This document shows positions 1 through 8,462 of a DNA stretch of 64,000 nucleotides, piece after piece. The DNA is from Micromonospora sp. MH99. GTDB taxonomy: Bacteria; Actinomycetota; Actinomycetes; Mycobacteriales; Micromonosporaceae. A model generated the notes under the pieces. That model was not told where the DNA came from. It did no database searches and was given only the letters and a program-made list of their open reading frames with translations. The first letter of the stretch is position 1. Each line of letters starts with the position of its first letter. The stretch covers positions 1-64,000 of the forward strand of contig NZ_MUZA01000017.1 of NCBI RefSeq assembly GCF_021442385.1, in the 5' to 3' direction. A program made the position numbers and the translations under genes.

Positions 1-2247
1 CGGGGTGGCCGGCGCGGCGGCGGGCGGCACCGTCGGGCGGGCCCCGGTGTAGCCGCCGGCCTGCACGGCCGGGGCGGTGTCCCGCGCGTCGACCGGAGAC
101 TGCCACTGCGCGGGCGTCGGGGCGCTGGTCCGCCACTGGTCGGGCAGCGTCGCCGCCGCGGTGCTGGCCCCGGCGTACGACTCGGCGTGGTTGACCGGGG
201 TGAGCGGCGTCTGCTCGACAGCCATCGGCTGGCGCGGACGGGTGAGCACCTGCTCGCGGCCCCGGTTGCTGGGCAGGACCACGGTGGCGGCGGGCAGCGT
301 CACCTGGGCGACGGTGCCGCCCTCCACGTTGCGGCGCAGCTCCACCCGGATGCCGTAGCGGGAGGCGAGCCGGCTCACCACTGCCAGACCCATCAGCCGG
401 AACGCGGCGACGTCCACGCTCGGCGGGGCGGCCAGCCGGCGGTTGAGCGAATCGAGCTGCTCGTCGGTGAGGCCGAGCCCACGGTCCTCGATCTGGATCA
501 GGACGTAGTCGCGGATGCGGCGACCGTCGGCGACGACAGTCGTGTTCGGCGGCGAGAACCGGGTGGCGTTGTCCAGCAGCTCGGCGACGAGGCGTACGAC
601 GTCGTTGACGGCGTGCGCGGCAACCGAGATGTCGGTGTCGACGGTGCCGAACTCGATGCGGTTGTAGAGCTCCACCTCGGACTGCGCGGCGCGCAGCACG
701 TCCACGACCAGCGCGTCGTCGCGGCGCGGTACGGCCGAGTCGGCGCCGGCGAGGACCAGCAGGTTCTCGTCGTTACGGCGCATTCGGGTGGCCAGGTGGT
801 CCAACTCGAAGAGCTGGGCCAGCCGCTTCGGGTCCTCCTCGCCGCGCTCGATCGCGTCCAGCTCGCCGATCATCCGGTCGACCAGGGTCTGACTGCGGCG
901 GGCCAGGTTGAGGAACATCGCCGAGACGCTGGTGCGCAGTGCTGCCTGCTCGGCGGCGACCCGCACCGCCTCCCGGTGGACGACGTTGAAGGCCAACGCC
1001 ACCTGACCGACCTCGTCCCGGCTGTTCAGCTGGATCGGGTCGCGGACCTGGCGGACGATCTCGTCCACGCCACCGTCGCCCACGCTGCCCATGTTCTGCA
1101 GGCGCTGCACGGCGTCCGGCAGGTCGTGGTTGGCCACCGAGAGCGCGCCCTCGCGCAGTCGGCGCAGCGAGTGGTTCAGCGACCGGGCCAGCACCACGGC
1201 CAGCGACACCGCGATGATCAGGGTGAGCAGCACCAGGATCGACTCGACCACGGCCTGCCGGATGACGTCCGAACGCGCCTGGTCGGCCTGGTCGAGCAGC
1301 CGGTTCTGCAGTTGAACCTCGGCCCAGCGCATCAGGTCGTTGACCGCGCCAATGGCGGCGGTGGCGTCCTGAGCGCTGACCAGCGGGCGCTGCCCGACGG
1401 AGCGGGTGATGTCGGTGGCGACCCGGTCGGAGAGGCCGACGGCGTCGCCGGAGACGGTGCTGTCGACGAGGGCCCGCTGCACCGGGTCAGCGGCGAGCGA
1501 GAAGGCGACCAGGGACTCCTGCTGGCTGGTCAGCGTGGCCACGAAGGAGGAGAACTGCTCCGGGTCGAGCTGGCCGGCGGTCAGCGCCGTGAAGGCGACC
1601 GCCTCCTCCTCGGCGACGGCCGCCTTGGCGCGGGCGAACGCGGCGACCGCACGGCGGCTGTCCGACAGGCTCTCCTCGCCGGGCAGCTGGGCCAGCCCGT
1701 CGCCGTAGGCGACCAGGTCGGTGAGGATGACGCCGTAGCGCAGAACCGCCTCGGCGACCGCCATGGCGTCATCCTGCCGGCGGTCCAGCACCTCCTGGCG
1801 GGTGCCGTCCAGGGTGGACAGGTGGTCGTCGATAGCCGCCAGCCGGTCCCGCAGCGCCGCCGGCACGTCGCCGATGCGGCCCCGCTCGGCGTTGTACTGG
1901 TCCACGCGCTGCTGCGTCTCGCGCACCCGCAGGTTGTACGCGTCGGCGGACTGTCGGGGAGCGGCCAGGTAGGCCGCGGCGGCCATCCGCTCGGCCTGGA
2001 GATCCTGGGTGAGCGCGCTGACGTCGATGGAGAGCGCGGTGAGGGACCGGGCCCGGGTGGCGTCGTAGGCGCCCTCGCCCACTGAGATGAGCCGGACGGT
2101 GGCGAGCGCGATGACGGCGGCCACCGGAACGACCAGAATCAGCGCCAGCTTGGACCGGATCCGGGCGTCCCGCAGCCTCGGCAGGCGCCGGCGCGTACGA
2201 CGAGCATTCTCGCCGAGCGCGGGCAGGGTCGTCGGTCCGGTGCTCAC
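1..2247 (-). CDS. NIT-domain sensor histidine kinase (3' end outside window)
   Basis: No stop codon occurs in the 749 codons inside the window, so the C-terminus lies beyond position 1. The GTG start at 2247 follows a ggagg-like site. Visible order: basic N-terminus, membrane segment near residues 33-54, a long extracytoplasmic helical region (about 60-300) resembling the nitrate/nitrite-sensing NIT domain, second membrane segment near 330-355, HAMP-like linker, a H-box-like LDHLATR near 484, and a HATPase N-box ELLDNATRFSPP near 554, followed by GLGLTDEQL. The tail from about residue 640 is Pro/Ala-rich and probably disordered. This is the layout of CvnA-type kinases of actinobacterial conservons, whose Roadblock, DUF742 and GTPase partners would lie off-window to the left. 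The ligand is unknown. Confidence 0.85.
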   Translation of the reverse strand, partial: MSTGPTTLPALGENARRTRRRLPRLRDARIRSKLALILVVPVAAVIALATVRLISVGEGAYDATRARSLTALSIDVSALTQDLQAERMAAAAYLAAPRQSADAYNLRVRETQQRVDQYNAERGRIGDVPAALRDRLAAIDDHLSTLDGTRQEVLDRRQDDAMAVAEAVLRYGVILTDLVAYGDGLAQLPGEESLSDSRRAVAAFARAKAAVAEEEAVAFTALTAGQLDPEQFSSFVATLTSQQESLVAFSLAADPVQRALVDSTVSGDAVGLSDRVATDITRSVGQRPLVSAQDATAAIGAVNDLMRWAEVQLQNRLLDQADQARSDVIRQAVVESILVLLTLIIAVSLAVVLARSLNHSLRRLREGALSVANHDLPDAVQRLQNMGSVGDGGVDEIVRQVRDPIQLNSRDEVGQVALAFNVVHREAVRVAAEQAALRTSVSAMFLNLARRSQTLVDRMIGELDAIERGEEDPKRLAQLFELDHLATRMRRNDENLLVLAGADSAVPRRDDALVVDVLRAAQSEVELYNRIEFGTVDTDISVAAHAVNDVVRLVAELLDNATRFSPPNTTVVADGRRIRDYVLIQIEDRGLGLTDEQLDSLNRRLAAPPSVDVAAFRLMGLAVVSRLASRYGIRVELRRNVEGGTVAQVTLPAATVVLPSNRGREQVLTRPRQPMAVEQTPLTPVNHAESYAGASTAAATLPDQWRTSAPTPAQWQSPVDARDTAPAVQAGGYTGARPTVPPAAAPATP

Positions 2248-2691
2248 GACATCGCCTCCGTCGTTTCTTCCCCGCCTGGCCCGCCGAACCGTGCCGTGGG
2301 CGGAGGGGACCACGCGCGGCACGGCCGCGATTTCATCAGAGAAGATCGTGTTTGGGAAGCCGCAGTGAGGCAGGAAACGGTCGGACGGCGCGGAACCCGT
2401 GATCCGGTCAACTGATACCTTCATTTCCGCAAGCCCCTGAACAGGGCATGTAACTCCAGAGTGGTCACGCGTGTATGCAAAGTGAGCTTTTGCAAACATT
2501 GCGTTACCCCAGCATGTGGGATGGCCGTCCCGAAAATGCAACCGGGGTCCGCGCTTGACCACAGCGCCGGCCATTGGCAAGGTTTTGCAGGCTTCGCGCA
2601 CACCGTACGGCAGAGGAGATCCCGTCCTCCACTGAGGACGGATTAGCGGCGGTGACCGGGCAGCGCCCGCGCCCGCACCTGGAGGACTGAG
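2248..2691. other. Divergent intergenic region
   Basis: 444 bases separate the kinase from the binding-protein gene; they must hold both promoters. No confident -35/-10 pair is visible on either strand. The most obvious structure is the inverted repeat TGCAAA-N7-TTTGCA at 2476-2494, a possible operator, and a short hairpin ccgtcct/aggacgg just upstream of the ribosome binding site at about 2623-2642. No coding potential is convincing. Confidence 0.4.
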
Positions 2692-3873
2692 TTGAGCCCC
2701 ATCCGCTCCGCGACCATCGCGGCGCTCGCATCGGCCGTAGTGGCCACCACGCTCACCGGCTGCCAGTTCGGTGGAACGGAGCAGGACACGAGTCCGATCG
2801 TGATCGCTGCCGATCTCGAACTCTCCGGGGCTGCGGCCCCGATCGGTCAGACATACCAGCGGGCCCTGAAACTCAAGGTCGAGCAGTTGAACTCCTCCGG
2901 AGCACTCAACGGCCGGAAGATCGATCTGAAGGTCAAGGACAACCGTTCCGACGCCGCCGAGTCACTGCGCAACATCGCCGACTTCAGCAGTGATTCCCAA
3001 GTCAGCGCCATCGTCATGGGTGGCTGTAACGAATGCGCGGTCGGCGCGGTCGGCGTCATCAACGACAAGCGGATTCCCACCATTGCGCTCGCCGCTTCCG
3101 GAGCGATCGCCAGCCCGGTCGCCGAGCGGCGCTACGTGTTCAAACTCGGTCCGAACGCGGCGGACAGCGCCGCGGCGCTCACCACCGAACTGCGGCGCAA
3201 GAACGTCCGCAAGGTGGGCCTGCTCGCCAGCAACGACGACTACGGCCGGGAGGGCGTGCTCGCGCTACGCCGCGAACTGACCAAGGCCAGCATCAAGGTG
3301 GCCGGCGAGGAGTCGGTGAAGACCACCGACACCGAGGTCGGCCAGCAGGTCACCAAGCTCACCAAGCTCAAGCCCGACGCACTTGTCGTCTGGACCCCGC
3401 CGGAGCAGGCCACGCTGGCCGCGACCAGCGCCCAACAGGCCGCGTTCCGGGGGTCGCTGTTCTTCGACGCGGGAGCGGCCGGCGATCTCTTCCTCGGCAC
3501 TGCGGCCCGAGCCACCGAGCGGGCCACGCTGATCTTCACCCAGACCATGGTGATCGACGACGTGATCGCCACCACCCCGGCGAAGGCGGCCCGGCGGCAG
3601 TGGTTCCAGGACTACACGGCCCGCTTCGGCGGCTACAACGGGTCCTCGTCCTTCGCCGCCGACGCGATCCAACTGATCGCCGACGCCGAACTGCGGGCCG
3701 GCGGCCCGGCCGGGAAGGTCGACCGGGACGGCATCCGCGACGTGCTGGAGACGTCCCAGATCGACGGCCTCTCCGGCCCGATCCGCATGACGCCCGACAA
3801 CCACTCCGGCCTCATGCCGCAGGCGCTCACCACGCTTGTCGCCCGCAACGGGCGCTGGCGCCTGGCGGGGTAA
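2692..3873 (+). CDS. Branched-chain amino acid-type ABC substrate-binding lipoprotein
   Basis: 393 residues from a TTG start preceded by ggagga (2681-2686). The N-terminus is a lipoprotein signal with lipobox LTGC (Cys24). The mature part reads as a type I periplasmic-binding fold: a ligand-binding start with LELSGAAAPIGQ, then a LivJ-like NDKRIPTIALAASG segment and KVGLLASNDDYGREG at the domain hinge. Such proteins capture amino acids, amides or urea outside the membrane. No LivHMGF permease or ATPase is adjacent, so it is an orphan or may feed the neighbouring sensor kinase. The ligand cannot be told from sequence alone. Confidence 0.85.
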   Translation: MSPIRSATIAALASAVVATTLTGCQFGGTEQDTSPIVIAADLELSGAAAPIGQTYQRALKLKVEQLNSSGALNGRKIDLKVKDNRSDAAESLRNIADFSSDSQVSAIVMGGCNECAVGAVGVINDKRIPTIALAASGAIASPVAERRYVFKLGPNAADSAAALTTELRRKNVRKVGLLASNDDYGREGVLALRRELTKASIKVAGEESVKTTDTEVGQQVTKLTKLKPDALVVWTPPEQATLAATSAQQAAFRGSLFFDAGAAGDLFLGTAARATERATLIFTQTMVIDDVIATTPAKAARRQWFQDYTARFGGYNGSSSFAADAIQLIADAELRAGGPAGKVDRDGIRDVLETSQIDGLSGPIRMTPDNHSGLMPQALTTLVARNGRWRLAG

Positions 3874-3915
3874 CGCTCGGGCCCGCCGGTGCCTGGTGCA
3901 TCGTGCTCGGCGTTG

Positions 3916-3989
3916 GGGTTGTGGCCTACCGTCCCCGGCTCCGGGCGGTCAGGCTTGATCCCTCCGCCGGGCACGGTAGGCCACAACCC
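3916..3989. repeat. Stem-loop repeat, copy 1
   Basis: A 17-bp perfect stem (3916-3932 with 3973-3989) continues inward through six more pairs after one mismatch. It encloses a loop that contains 24 bases (3940-3963) identical to the loop of the element at 14220-14291. The arms of the two copies differ but each remains fully paired. It sits just downstream of the binding-protein gene. Confidence 0.75.
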
Positions 3990-4008
3990 TCCCGCGTCAC
4001 GGTTACTG

Positions 4009-4052
4009 CGAAGGGCCGGCCTCCTTGTGGGGGCCGGCCCTTCGTGTTTCCT
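4009..4052. terminator. Bidirectional terminator between convergent genes
   Basis: The stem gaagggccggcc / ggccggcccttc encloses a short loop and is followed on the plus strand by cgtgtttccttg. It lies between the plus-strand binding-protein gene ending at 3873 and the minus-strand permease ending at 4079, so it can serve both transcripts. Confidence 0.75.
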
Positions 4053-4078
4053 TGTTGGTCTTGTCTTGCCTTTTGAGG

Positions 4079-4939
4079 TCAGCGGCTGCTGGTGGTTTCC
4101 CGTACCCAGGGCAGCGCGAACCGCTCGATGAGCACGAGCGCGGAGTAGAGCAGGATGCTGACCAGCGCCACCAGCATGATCGCCGCCCAGGCGGTGGCGG
4201 TGTCGCCGACGCCCGCGTACTGGGTGATCACGTAGCCCAGACCGCTCTCCCCGGCCTGGAACTCACCGATCACCGCGCCGATGGCCGCCAGCGGCATGGC
4301 CACCTTGAGCCCGACGAAGATCTGTGGCAGCGCCGCCGGCAACCGCACCTTGCGGAACGCCTGCCAGCGGGAGGCGTTCCACGACCGCACCAGCTCGGCC
4401 AGGTCGGCCGGCGTGGTGGTCAACCCCGTCGCGGTGGACAGCACGATGGGGAAGAAGCAGAGCAGGAACACCATGGTCAGGATCGGCTTCTGGCCCCAAC
4501 CCAGCGCCACCACCAGCAGTGGCCCCAGGGTGATCTTCGGCACGGCGTTCACCGCGACCAGCAGCGGGGTGAACATCCGCTCGACAGTGTGCGAGCTGGC
4601 CAGGGACAGTCCGATCAGGACACCCGCGGCGGCTGACAGGACGAAGCCGATCAGGATCTCCAGCAGGGTGGTCCCGGTGTGCTCCAGCATCTGGGCGGGC
4701 TTGTCGACGAACGCGCTGAGCACGTCCCCCGGCGGCGGCAGGGCGGCCGGGTGGACCAGTTCCAGCCGGGCGATCAGCCACCAGGCGGCCAGGGCGACCA
4801 CGAGACCGGCCGCGGGCAGCAGCGCCGCCCCGGTCCCCGCGCGCAGGCCGGCGCCCCGACCCGCCCGACGTGCCTCCGGTCCGGTGCCCGGGGGTGGGGG
4901 CACCGTCACCGCCGACTCGGCTGAGCGGACGTCGGTCAT
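4079..4939 (-). CDS. ABC transporter permease, SsuC/TauC/ThiX family
   Basis: 286 residues. The ATG at 4939 is chosen because it is preceded by gaggagg; an in-frame start 20 codons earlier has no such site. About six membrane segments follow a Pro/Arg-rich N-terminus. The cytoplasmic EAA-type coupling loop is visible around RSWNASRWQAFRKVRLPAALPQ. Family members import sulfonates, taurine, nitrate or pyrimidine precursors. It follows the binding-protein gene at 5040-6071 on the same strand, with a strong hairpin between them, and its ATPase is encoded divergently at 6342. The substrate is not determined. Confidence 0.85.
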   Translation of the reverse strand: MTDVRSAESAVTVPPPPGTGPEARRAGRGAGLRAGTGAALLPAAGLVVALAAWWLIARLELVHPAALPPPGDVLSAFVDKPAQMLEHTGTTLLEILIGFVLSAAAGVLIGLSLASSHTVERMFTPLLVAVNAVPKITLGPLLVVALGWGQKPILTMVFLLCFFPIVLSTATGLTTTPADLAELVRSWNASRWQAFRKVRLPAALPQIFVGLKVAMPLAAIGAVIGEFQAGESGLGYVITQYAGVGDTATAWAAIMLVALVSILLYSALVLIERFALPWVRETTSSR

Positions 4940-4984
4940 CTTGTCCTCCTCGTAATTCGCCGGCCGCGGGGACCGACGAGCGAC

Positions 4985-5022
4985 GGGGGTACGTCCCACC
5001 AGATCTGGCGGGACGTACCCCC
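4985..5022 (-). other. Intercistronic hairpin between binding protein and permease
   Basis: A 16-bp stem with one mismatch (4985-5000 with 5007-5022, loop agatct) lies in the 100-base gap. Such hairpins downstream of solute-binding protein genes often stabilise the upstream message or partly terminate transcription, giving more binding protein than permease. That role is inferred from position. No T-run follows. Confidence 0.65.
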
Positions 5023-5039
5023 TGGTGACGACCGGACGA

Positions 5040-6071
5040 TCAGGCCTTCGGCGCGAGGCTGAAGTCGATGATCTGCTCGGGGGTGATGTTCTGCTTGAGC
5101 GCGCCCGCGCCCTGCAGGATCGCGATGCTCTTCGCGACCCGGCCGCTGTCCAACGTGCCGATCGCGGTGCCGGAGTTGCCGGAACGCACGTACGCGGCCA
5201 TCAGGTCCAGCTCGGCGGCGGCGGCCGCCGGGTTGGCGGCGTCGACGTTCTTCTTCAGGATCTCGCCGGCCTCCTTGGAGTTCGCCAGGCTGTACTCCAG
5301 GCCCTTGAGCAGCGCCGCGGTGAACTTCTTCACCATCTCCGGCTTCTCCTTGGCGATCTTCGAGGAGGTGATCAGCACGTTGCCGTAGAGGTCCTGCATC
5401 ACGTTGCTGTACGGCAGCATGACTGCCTTCTTCTTGGCCACCGCCTCGATCGTCGGCTGGCCGACGACGAACTGGCCGATGCCGTCCACCGACCCACTGG
5501 CCAGCGTGCCGATCAGCGCCTGGGCCTCACCGTTGACCCAGGTCACCTTGCTGGCGTCCACACCGGCGAGCCGGGCGTACGTCGGGAACAGGTTGCGGAC
5601 CACGGAGCCGGGGGTGTCGGCGAGCTTCTTGCCCTCCAGGTCCTTGGGCGAGTTGATGTTCTTGCCCTCGACGGTGGCGATGCCGGCCATCGTGCGCTGC
5701 TGGATCGCGGCCACCGCCGTGAAGTCCTTGGCCTGTCCGTTGCCGAGCTGGAGCAGACCACCGGTGAGGTCGATCGGTCCGAAGTCCGCCTGGCCACCGA
5801 CGACGGTCTGGATCACGCCACCGGTGCCCTGACCGGCCTTGATGTCGACGTCGAAGCCGGCCTCCTTGAAGAAGCCCTTGTCCTTCGCCACCCAGGCGTA
5901 GGAGTCACGGCCGAAGTTGCCGAAGGAGGTGAGGTACGTCACCTTCGTCAGCTCTCCGTCCTTGCCGCCCTTGGCGTCGTCGGACGAGTCCGACCCGCTG
6001 CTGCAGGCGGAAACAAGGGCAAGGGCGGTGGCCAGCGCGGCCGCAGCGACCGTACGGGTCAGCCTTCTCAT
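5040..6071 (-). CDS. NMT1/SsuA-type ABC substrate-binding lipoprotein
   Basis: 343 residues, ATG at 6071 with aaagga upstream. Lipobox LVSAC places the lipidated Cys at residue 23, followed by a Ser/Asp/Gly-rich linker. The body resembles the NMT1/THI5-like and SsuA family: YAWVAKDKGFFKEAGFDVDI near the start, then a GGQADFG segment and ADTPGSVVRNLFPTYA at the second lobe. It should bind substrate outside the membrane for the permease at 4079-4939. Pyrimidine (HMP) precursors, sulfonates, nitrate or riboflavin precursors are all possible in this family. No TPP riboswitch is visible upstream, which weakens a thiamine-precursor assignment. Confidence 0.85.
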   Translation of the reverse strand: MRRLTRTVAAAALATALALVSACSSGSDSSDDAKGGKDGELTKVTYLTSFGNFGRDSYAWVAKDKGFFKEAGFDVDIKAGQGTGGVIQTVVGGQADFGPIDLTGGLLQLGNGQAKDFTAVAAIQQRTMAGIATVEGKNINSPKDLEGKKLADTPGSVVRNLFPTYARLAGVDASKVTWVNGEAQALIGTLASGSVDGIGQFVVGQPTIEAVAKKKAVMLPYSNVMQDLYGNVLITSSKIAKEKPEMVKKFTAALLKGLEYSLANSKEAGEILKKNVDAANPAAAAAELDLMAAYVRSGNSGTAIGTLDSGRVAKSIAILQGAGALKQNITPEQIIDFSLAPKA

Positions 6072-6341
6072 CAGTGCACCATGTCCTTTCCGACCGGGGC
6101 CGCAGGCCACCGGAGGGGGTTGTCGCGACGGTACCGGCGGGAGGGGTAGAAGCCGGGCACCGCCATCGTGAGGGGACTCTTCGCGGGCACAGCGTACGAG
6201 AAACCCACAGTTGCGACGCCAGGCGTATCGGGTTGCGGAACGGATACAACATGACGACCACCCCGGACGGTGCGAGATGTCAACGGGGCAGCTAGCCTTT
6301 GTCGGATTCCTGACCGTCCACTCAGCGGAGGTACGCCGCAG

Positions 6342-7127
6342 ATGATCCGACTGTCCGGGGTGTCGCGTACCTTCGAGGGCCGATCCGGCCGGGTCGAAGC
6401 CCTTCGCGGCATCGACCTCGACGTCGCCGAGGGCGAGTTCGTGGCCGTGCTCGGGCGCTCCGGCTGCGGGAAGTCCACCCTGCTGCGGCTGATCGCCGGG
6501 CTGCTCCCGCTGACCTCCGGCGAGATCACCGTGGCCGGTACGCCGATCACCCGGCCCCGCCGCGACATCGCCATGCTCTTCCAGAAGCCGGCGCTCCTGC
6601 CGTGGCGCAGCGTGCTGGACAACGTCCTGCTGCCGGTGGAGATCTTCGGCTGGAGCCGCGCCAAGCACCGCGAACGGGCCCGGCAACTGCTCGACGTGGC
6701 CGGGCTTTCCGGGTTCGAGAAGCGGCTGCCGCACGAACTCTCCGGTGGCATGCAGCAGCGGGTGTCGCTGTGCCGGTCGCTCATCGGCGAACCCCGGGTG
6801 ATGCTGATGGACGAGCCGTTCTCCGCGCTCGACGCGCTCACCCGCGAGGAACTCTCCGGCGAACTCCAGCGCGTGCACATGGAGAACAAGCCGAGCATCG
6901 TCTTCGTCACCCACTCGATCGACGAGGCGGTGCTGCTCGCCGACCGGGTGGTCGTGCTGAGCCCCCGTCCCGGCCGGATCCGCAAGGTGGTCGAGGTGGC
7001 CATCCCCCGACCCCGCACCCTGGGCCGCAACGCCCATCTCGCCGACGTCGCCCGGGTCAGCGCCGACCTGCACGAGCTGTTGATGGAACGCGACCAGCCG
7101 GCCGCCGCCGGCGTGGAGGGACGATGA
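6342..7127 (+). CDS. ABC transporter ATP-binding protein, SsuB/TauB/ThiZ family
   Basis: 261 residues. The ATG at 6342 has gcggagg (6325-6331) upstream; a longer in-frame ORF lacks this. Walker A GRSGCGKST, Q-loop LFQKPALLPW, signature LSGGMQQR, Walker B VMLMDEPFSALD and the switch histidine VTHSIDEA are all present, so it should be an active ATPase. It is the energy subunit for the divergently encoded permease and binding protein. Its stop overlaps the start of the LLM oxidoreductase (ATGA), which implies translational coupling of transport with an enzyme. Confidence 0.9.
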   Translation: MIRLSGVSRTFEGRSGRVEALRGIDLDVAEGEFVAVLGRSGCGKSTLLRLIAGLLPLTSGEITVAGTPITRPRRDIAMLFQKPALLPWRSVLDNVLLPVEIFGWSRAKHRERARQLLDVAGLSGFEKRLPHELSGGMQQRVSLCRSLIGEPRVMLMDEPFSALDALTREELSGELQRVHMENKPSIVFVTHSIDEAVLLADRVVVLSPRPGRIRKVVEVAIPRPRTLGRNAHLADVARVSADLHELLMERDQPAAAGVEGR

Positions 7128-8080
7128 ACATGCGGGTGTCGGTCTTCACCGAGCCCCACCGCGGCGCCGACTACGACACCCAGCTCCGGTTCGCCCGGCT
7201 GGTCGAGGCCGGCGGCTACGAGGGTTTCCTCCGCGCCGACCACTACCAGTCGATGGGCGCCGACCCGGGCCTGCCCGGCCCGACGGACGCCTGGCTGACC
7301 CTCGCCGCGCTGGCCCGCGAGACCCAGCGGATCCGGCTCGGCACCCTTGTCACGTCGGCGACCTTCCGGCTGCCCGGCCCTCTCGCCGTGCTGGTCGCGC
7401 AGGTCGACCAGATGAGTGGCGGTCGGGTCGACCTCGGCATCGGCGCCGGCTGGTACGAGCGCGAGCACATCTCGTACGGCATCCCGTTCCCGGCCGTCGG
7501 CGAGCGCTTCGACCGACTCGCCGAGCAGCTTGAGGTGATCACCGGGCTGTGGGCCACCCCGGTGGGCGAGACGTACAGCTTCACCGGCGACCACTACCGG
7601 CTGGTGGATGCGCCCGCGCTGCCCAAACCGGTGCAGGTGCCCGGCCCGCCGATCATCGTGGGCGGGCGCGGCCCGAAGCGCACCCCCGAACTGGCGGCCC
7701 GCTACGCCGACGAGTTCAACATGCCGTTCAAGTCCGTGGCCGAGACCGCCGGGGCGTACGACCGCGTTCGGGAGGCGTGCGACCGCGTGGGTCGGGCGGA
7801 GGCCGGCCGGGCCCCGCTGGTCCTCTCCGCCGGGATCGTGGTGGCCATCGGCCGCACCGACGCGGAGGCCGCCCGGCGGGCCGCGCCACTGCACGAGAAG
7901 AGCGCGCTGCCGCCGGAGGACCCGGTGGTCGGCTCGCCCGCGCAGCTCGTGCAGCGGATCGGCGAGTTCGCCGAGATCGGCGCCACCCGGGTGCACCTGC
8001 GCATGACCGACCTCGACGACCTCGACCACCTCGAGCTGATCGCCGCCGAGGTGCTCCCCCAACTGGACGGTGGACGATGA
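7124..8080 (+). CDS. LLM-class flavin/F420-dependent oxidoreductase
   Basis: 318 residues, ATG overlapping the ATPase stop. The protein has the luciferase-like monooxygenase TIM-barrel pattern: N-terminal strand MRVSVFTEP, RADHYQSM, the segment RETQRIRLGTLVT, VDQMSGGRVDLGIGAGW and GPPIIVGGRGPKRTPELAARYADEFN. These features are usual for F420-dependent members in actinobacteria, although FMNH2 monooxygenases such as SsuD share the fold. Because it is co-transcribed with an importer ATPase and a cupin, it probably oxidises or reduces the imported compound. The substrate is unknown. Confidence 0.85.
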   Translation: MNMRVSVFTEPHRGADYDTQLRFARLVEAGGYEGFLRADHYQSMGADPGLPGPTDAWLTLAALARETQRIRLGTLVTSATFRLPGPLAVLVAQVDQMSGGRVDLGIGAGWYEREHISYGIPFPAVGERFDRLAEQLEVITGLWATPVGETYSFTGDHYRLVDAPALPKPVQVPGPPIIVGGRGPKRTPELAARYADEFNMPFKSVAETAGAYDRVREACDRVGRAEAGRAPLVLSAGIVVAIGRTDAEAARRAAPLHEKSALPPEDPVVGSPAQLVQRIGEFAEIGATRVHLRMTDLDDLDHLELIAAEVLPQLDGGR

Positions 8081-8385
8081 CGGACGTGACCGACGGCACC
8101 GAACTCGGGCCGGTGGGCCAGGAGATCGTGTACGAGAACGACCGGGTCCGGGTCTGGCACATCCGCCTCGAACCGGGCGAGCGGCAGCCCCTGCACCGGC
8201 ACGACCACCCCTACCTGGTGGTGGCGATCCAGGGCGCGAAGAACGTCGTACAGACCATCGACGGCACCCGGATCGACGCCGACGAGCCCACCGGCGGGGT
8301 CGTCTACCGGGACCCGGGTGCGGTACACATGCTCACCAATGTCGGGGACACGACATACCTGGCCCGACTGGTCGAACTCAAGTAG
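8077..8385 (+). CDS. Small single-domain cupin
   Basis: 102 residues, ATG overlapping the preceding stop by four bases (ATGA). Cupin motif 1 is seen as PLHRHDHPYLVV (two or three metal-ligand histidines) and motif 2 as DPGAVHMLTNVGD. It is a single beta-barrel without a fused domain, as in metal-binding cupin dioxygenases and small-molecule sensors. Its position as the last gene of an ATPase-LLM-cupin operon suggests it processes or senses the same compound. Catalysis versus binding cannot be resolved from sequence. Confidence 0.8.
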   Translation: MTDVTDGTELGPVGQEIVYENDRVRVWHIRLEPGERQPLHRHDHPYLVVAIQGAKNVVQTIDGTRIDADEPTGGVVYRDPGAVHMLTNVGDTTYLARLVELK

Positions 8386-8393
8386 ACCCGCCG

Positions 8394-8423
8394 GGCGCGC
8401 CGCGCCGCGCCGCGCGGCGCGCC
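8394..8423 (+). terminator. GC hairpin after the cupin gene
   Basis: The arms ggcgcgccgcg (8394-8404) and cgcggcgcgcc (8413-8423) form an 11-bp stem directly after the cupin stop. There is no T-run. It probably ends or stabilises the ATPase-LLM-cupin transcript. Confidence 0.55.
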
Positions 8424-8462
8424 GGTGGCGATCGGGTGTACCAGGTGCGTAACGTGCCGGAC

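Noticed and set aside
187..2085. 632-codon open frame on the plus strand
   Set aside because: It is the shadow of the NIT-domain kinase on the opposite strand, which has clear kinase motifs.
6072..6341. Possible TPP riboswitch controlling the divergent transporter
   Set aside because: Neither CTGAGA nor the CCTGATCTGGNTAATGCC arm is visible on either strand.
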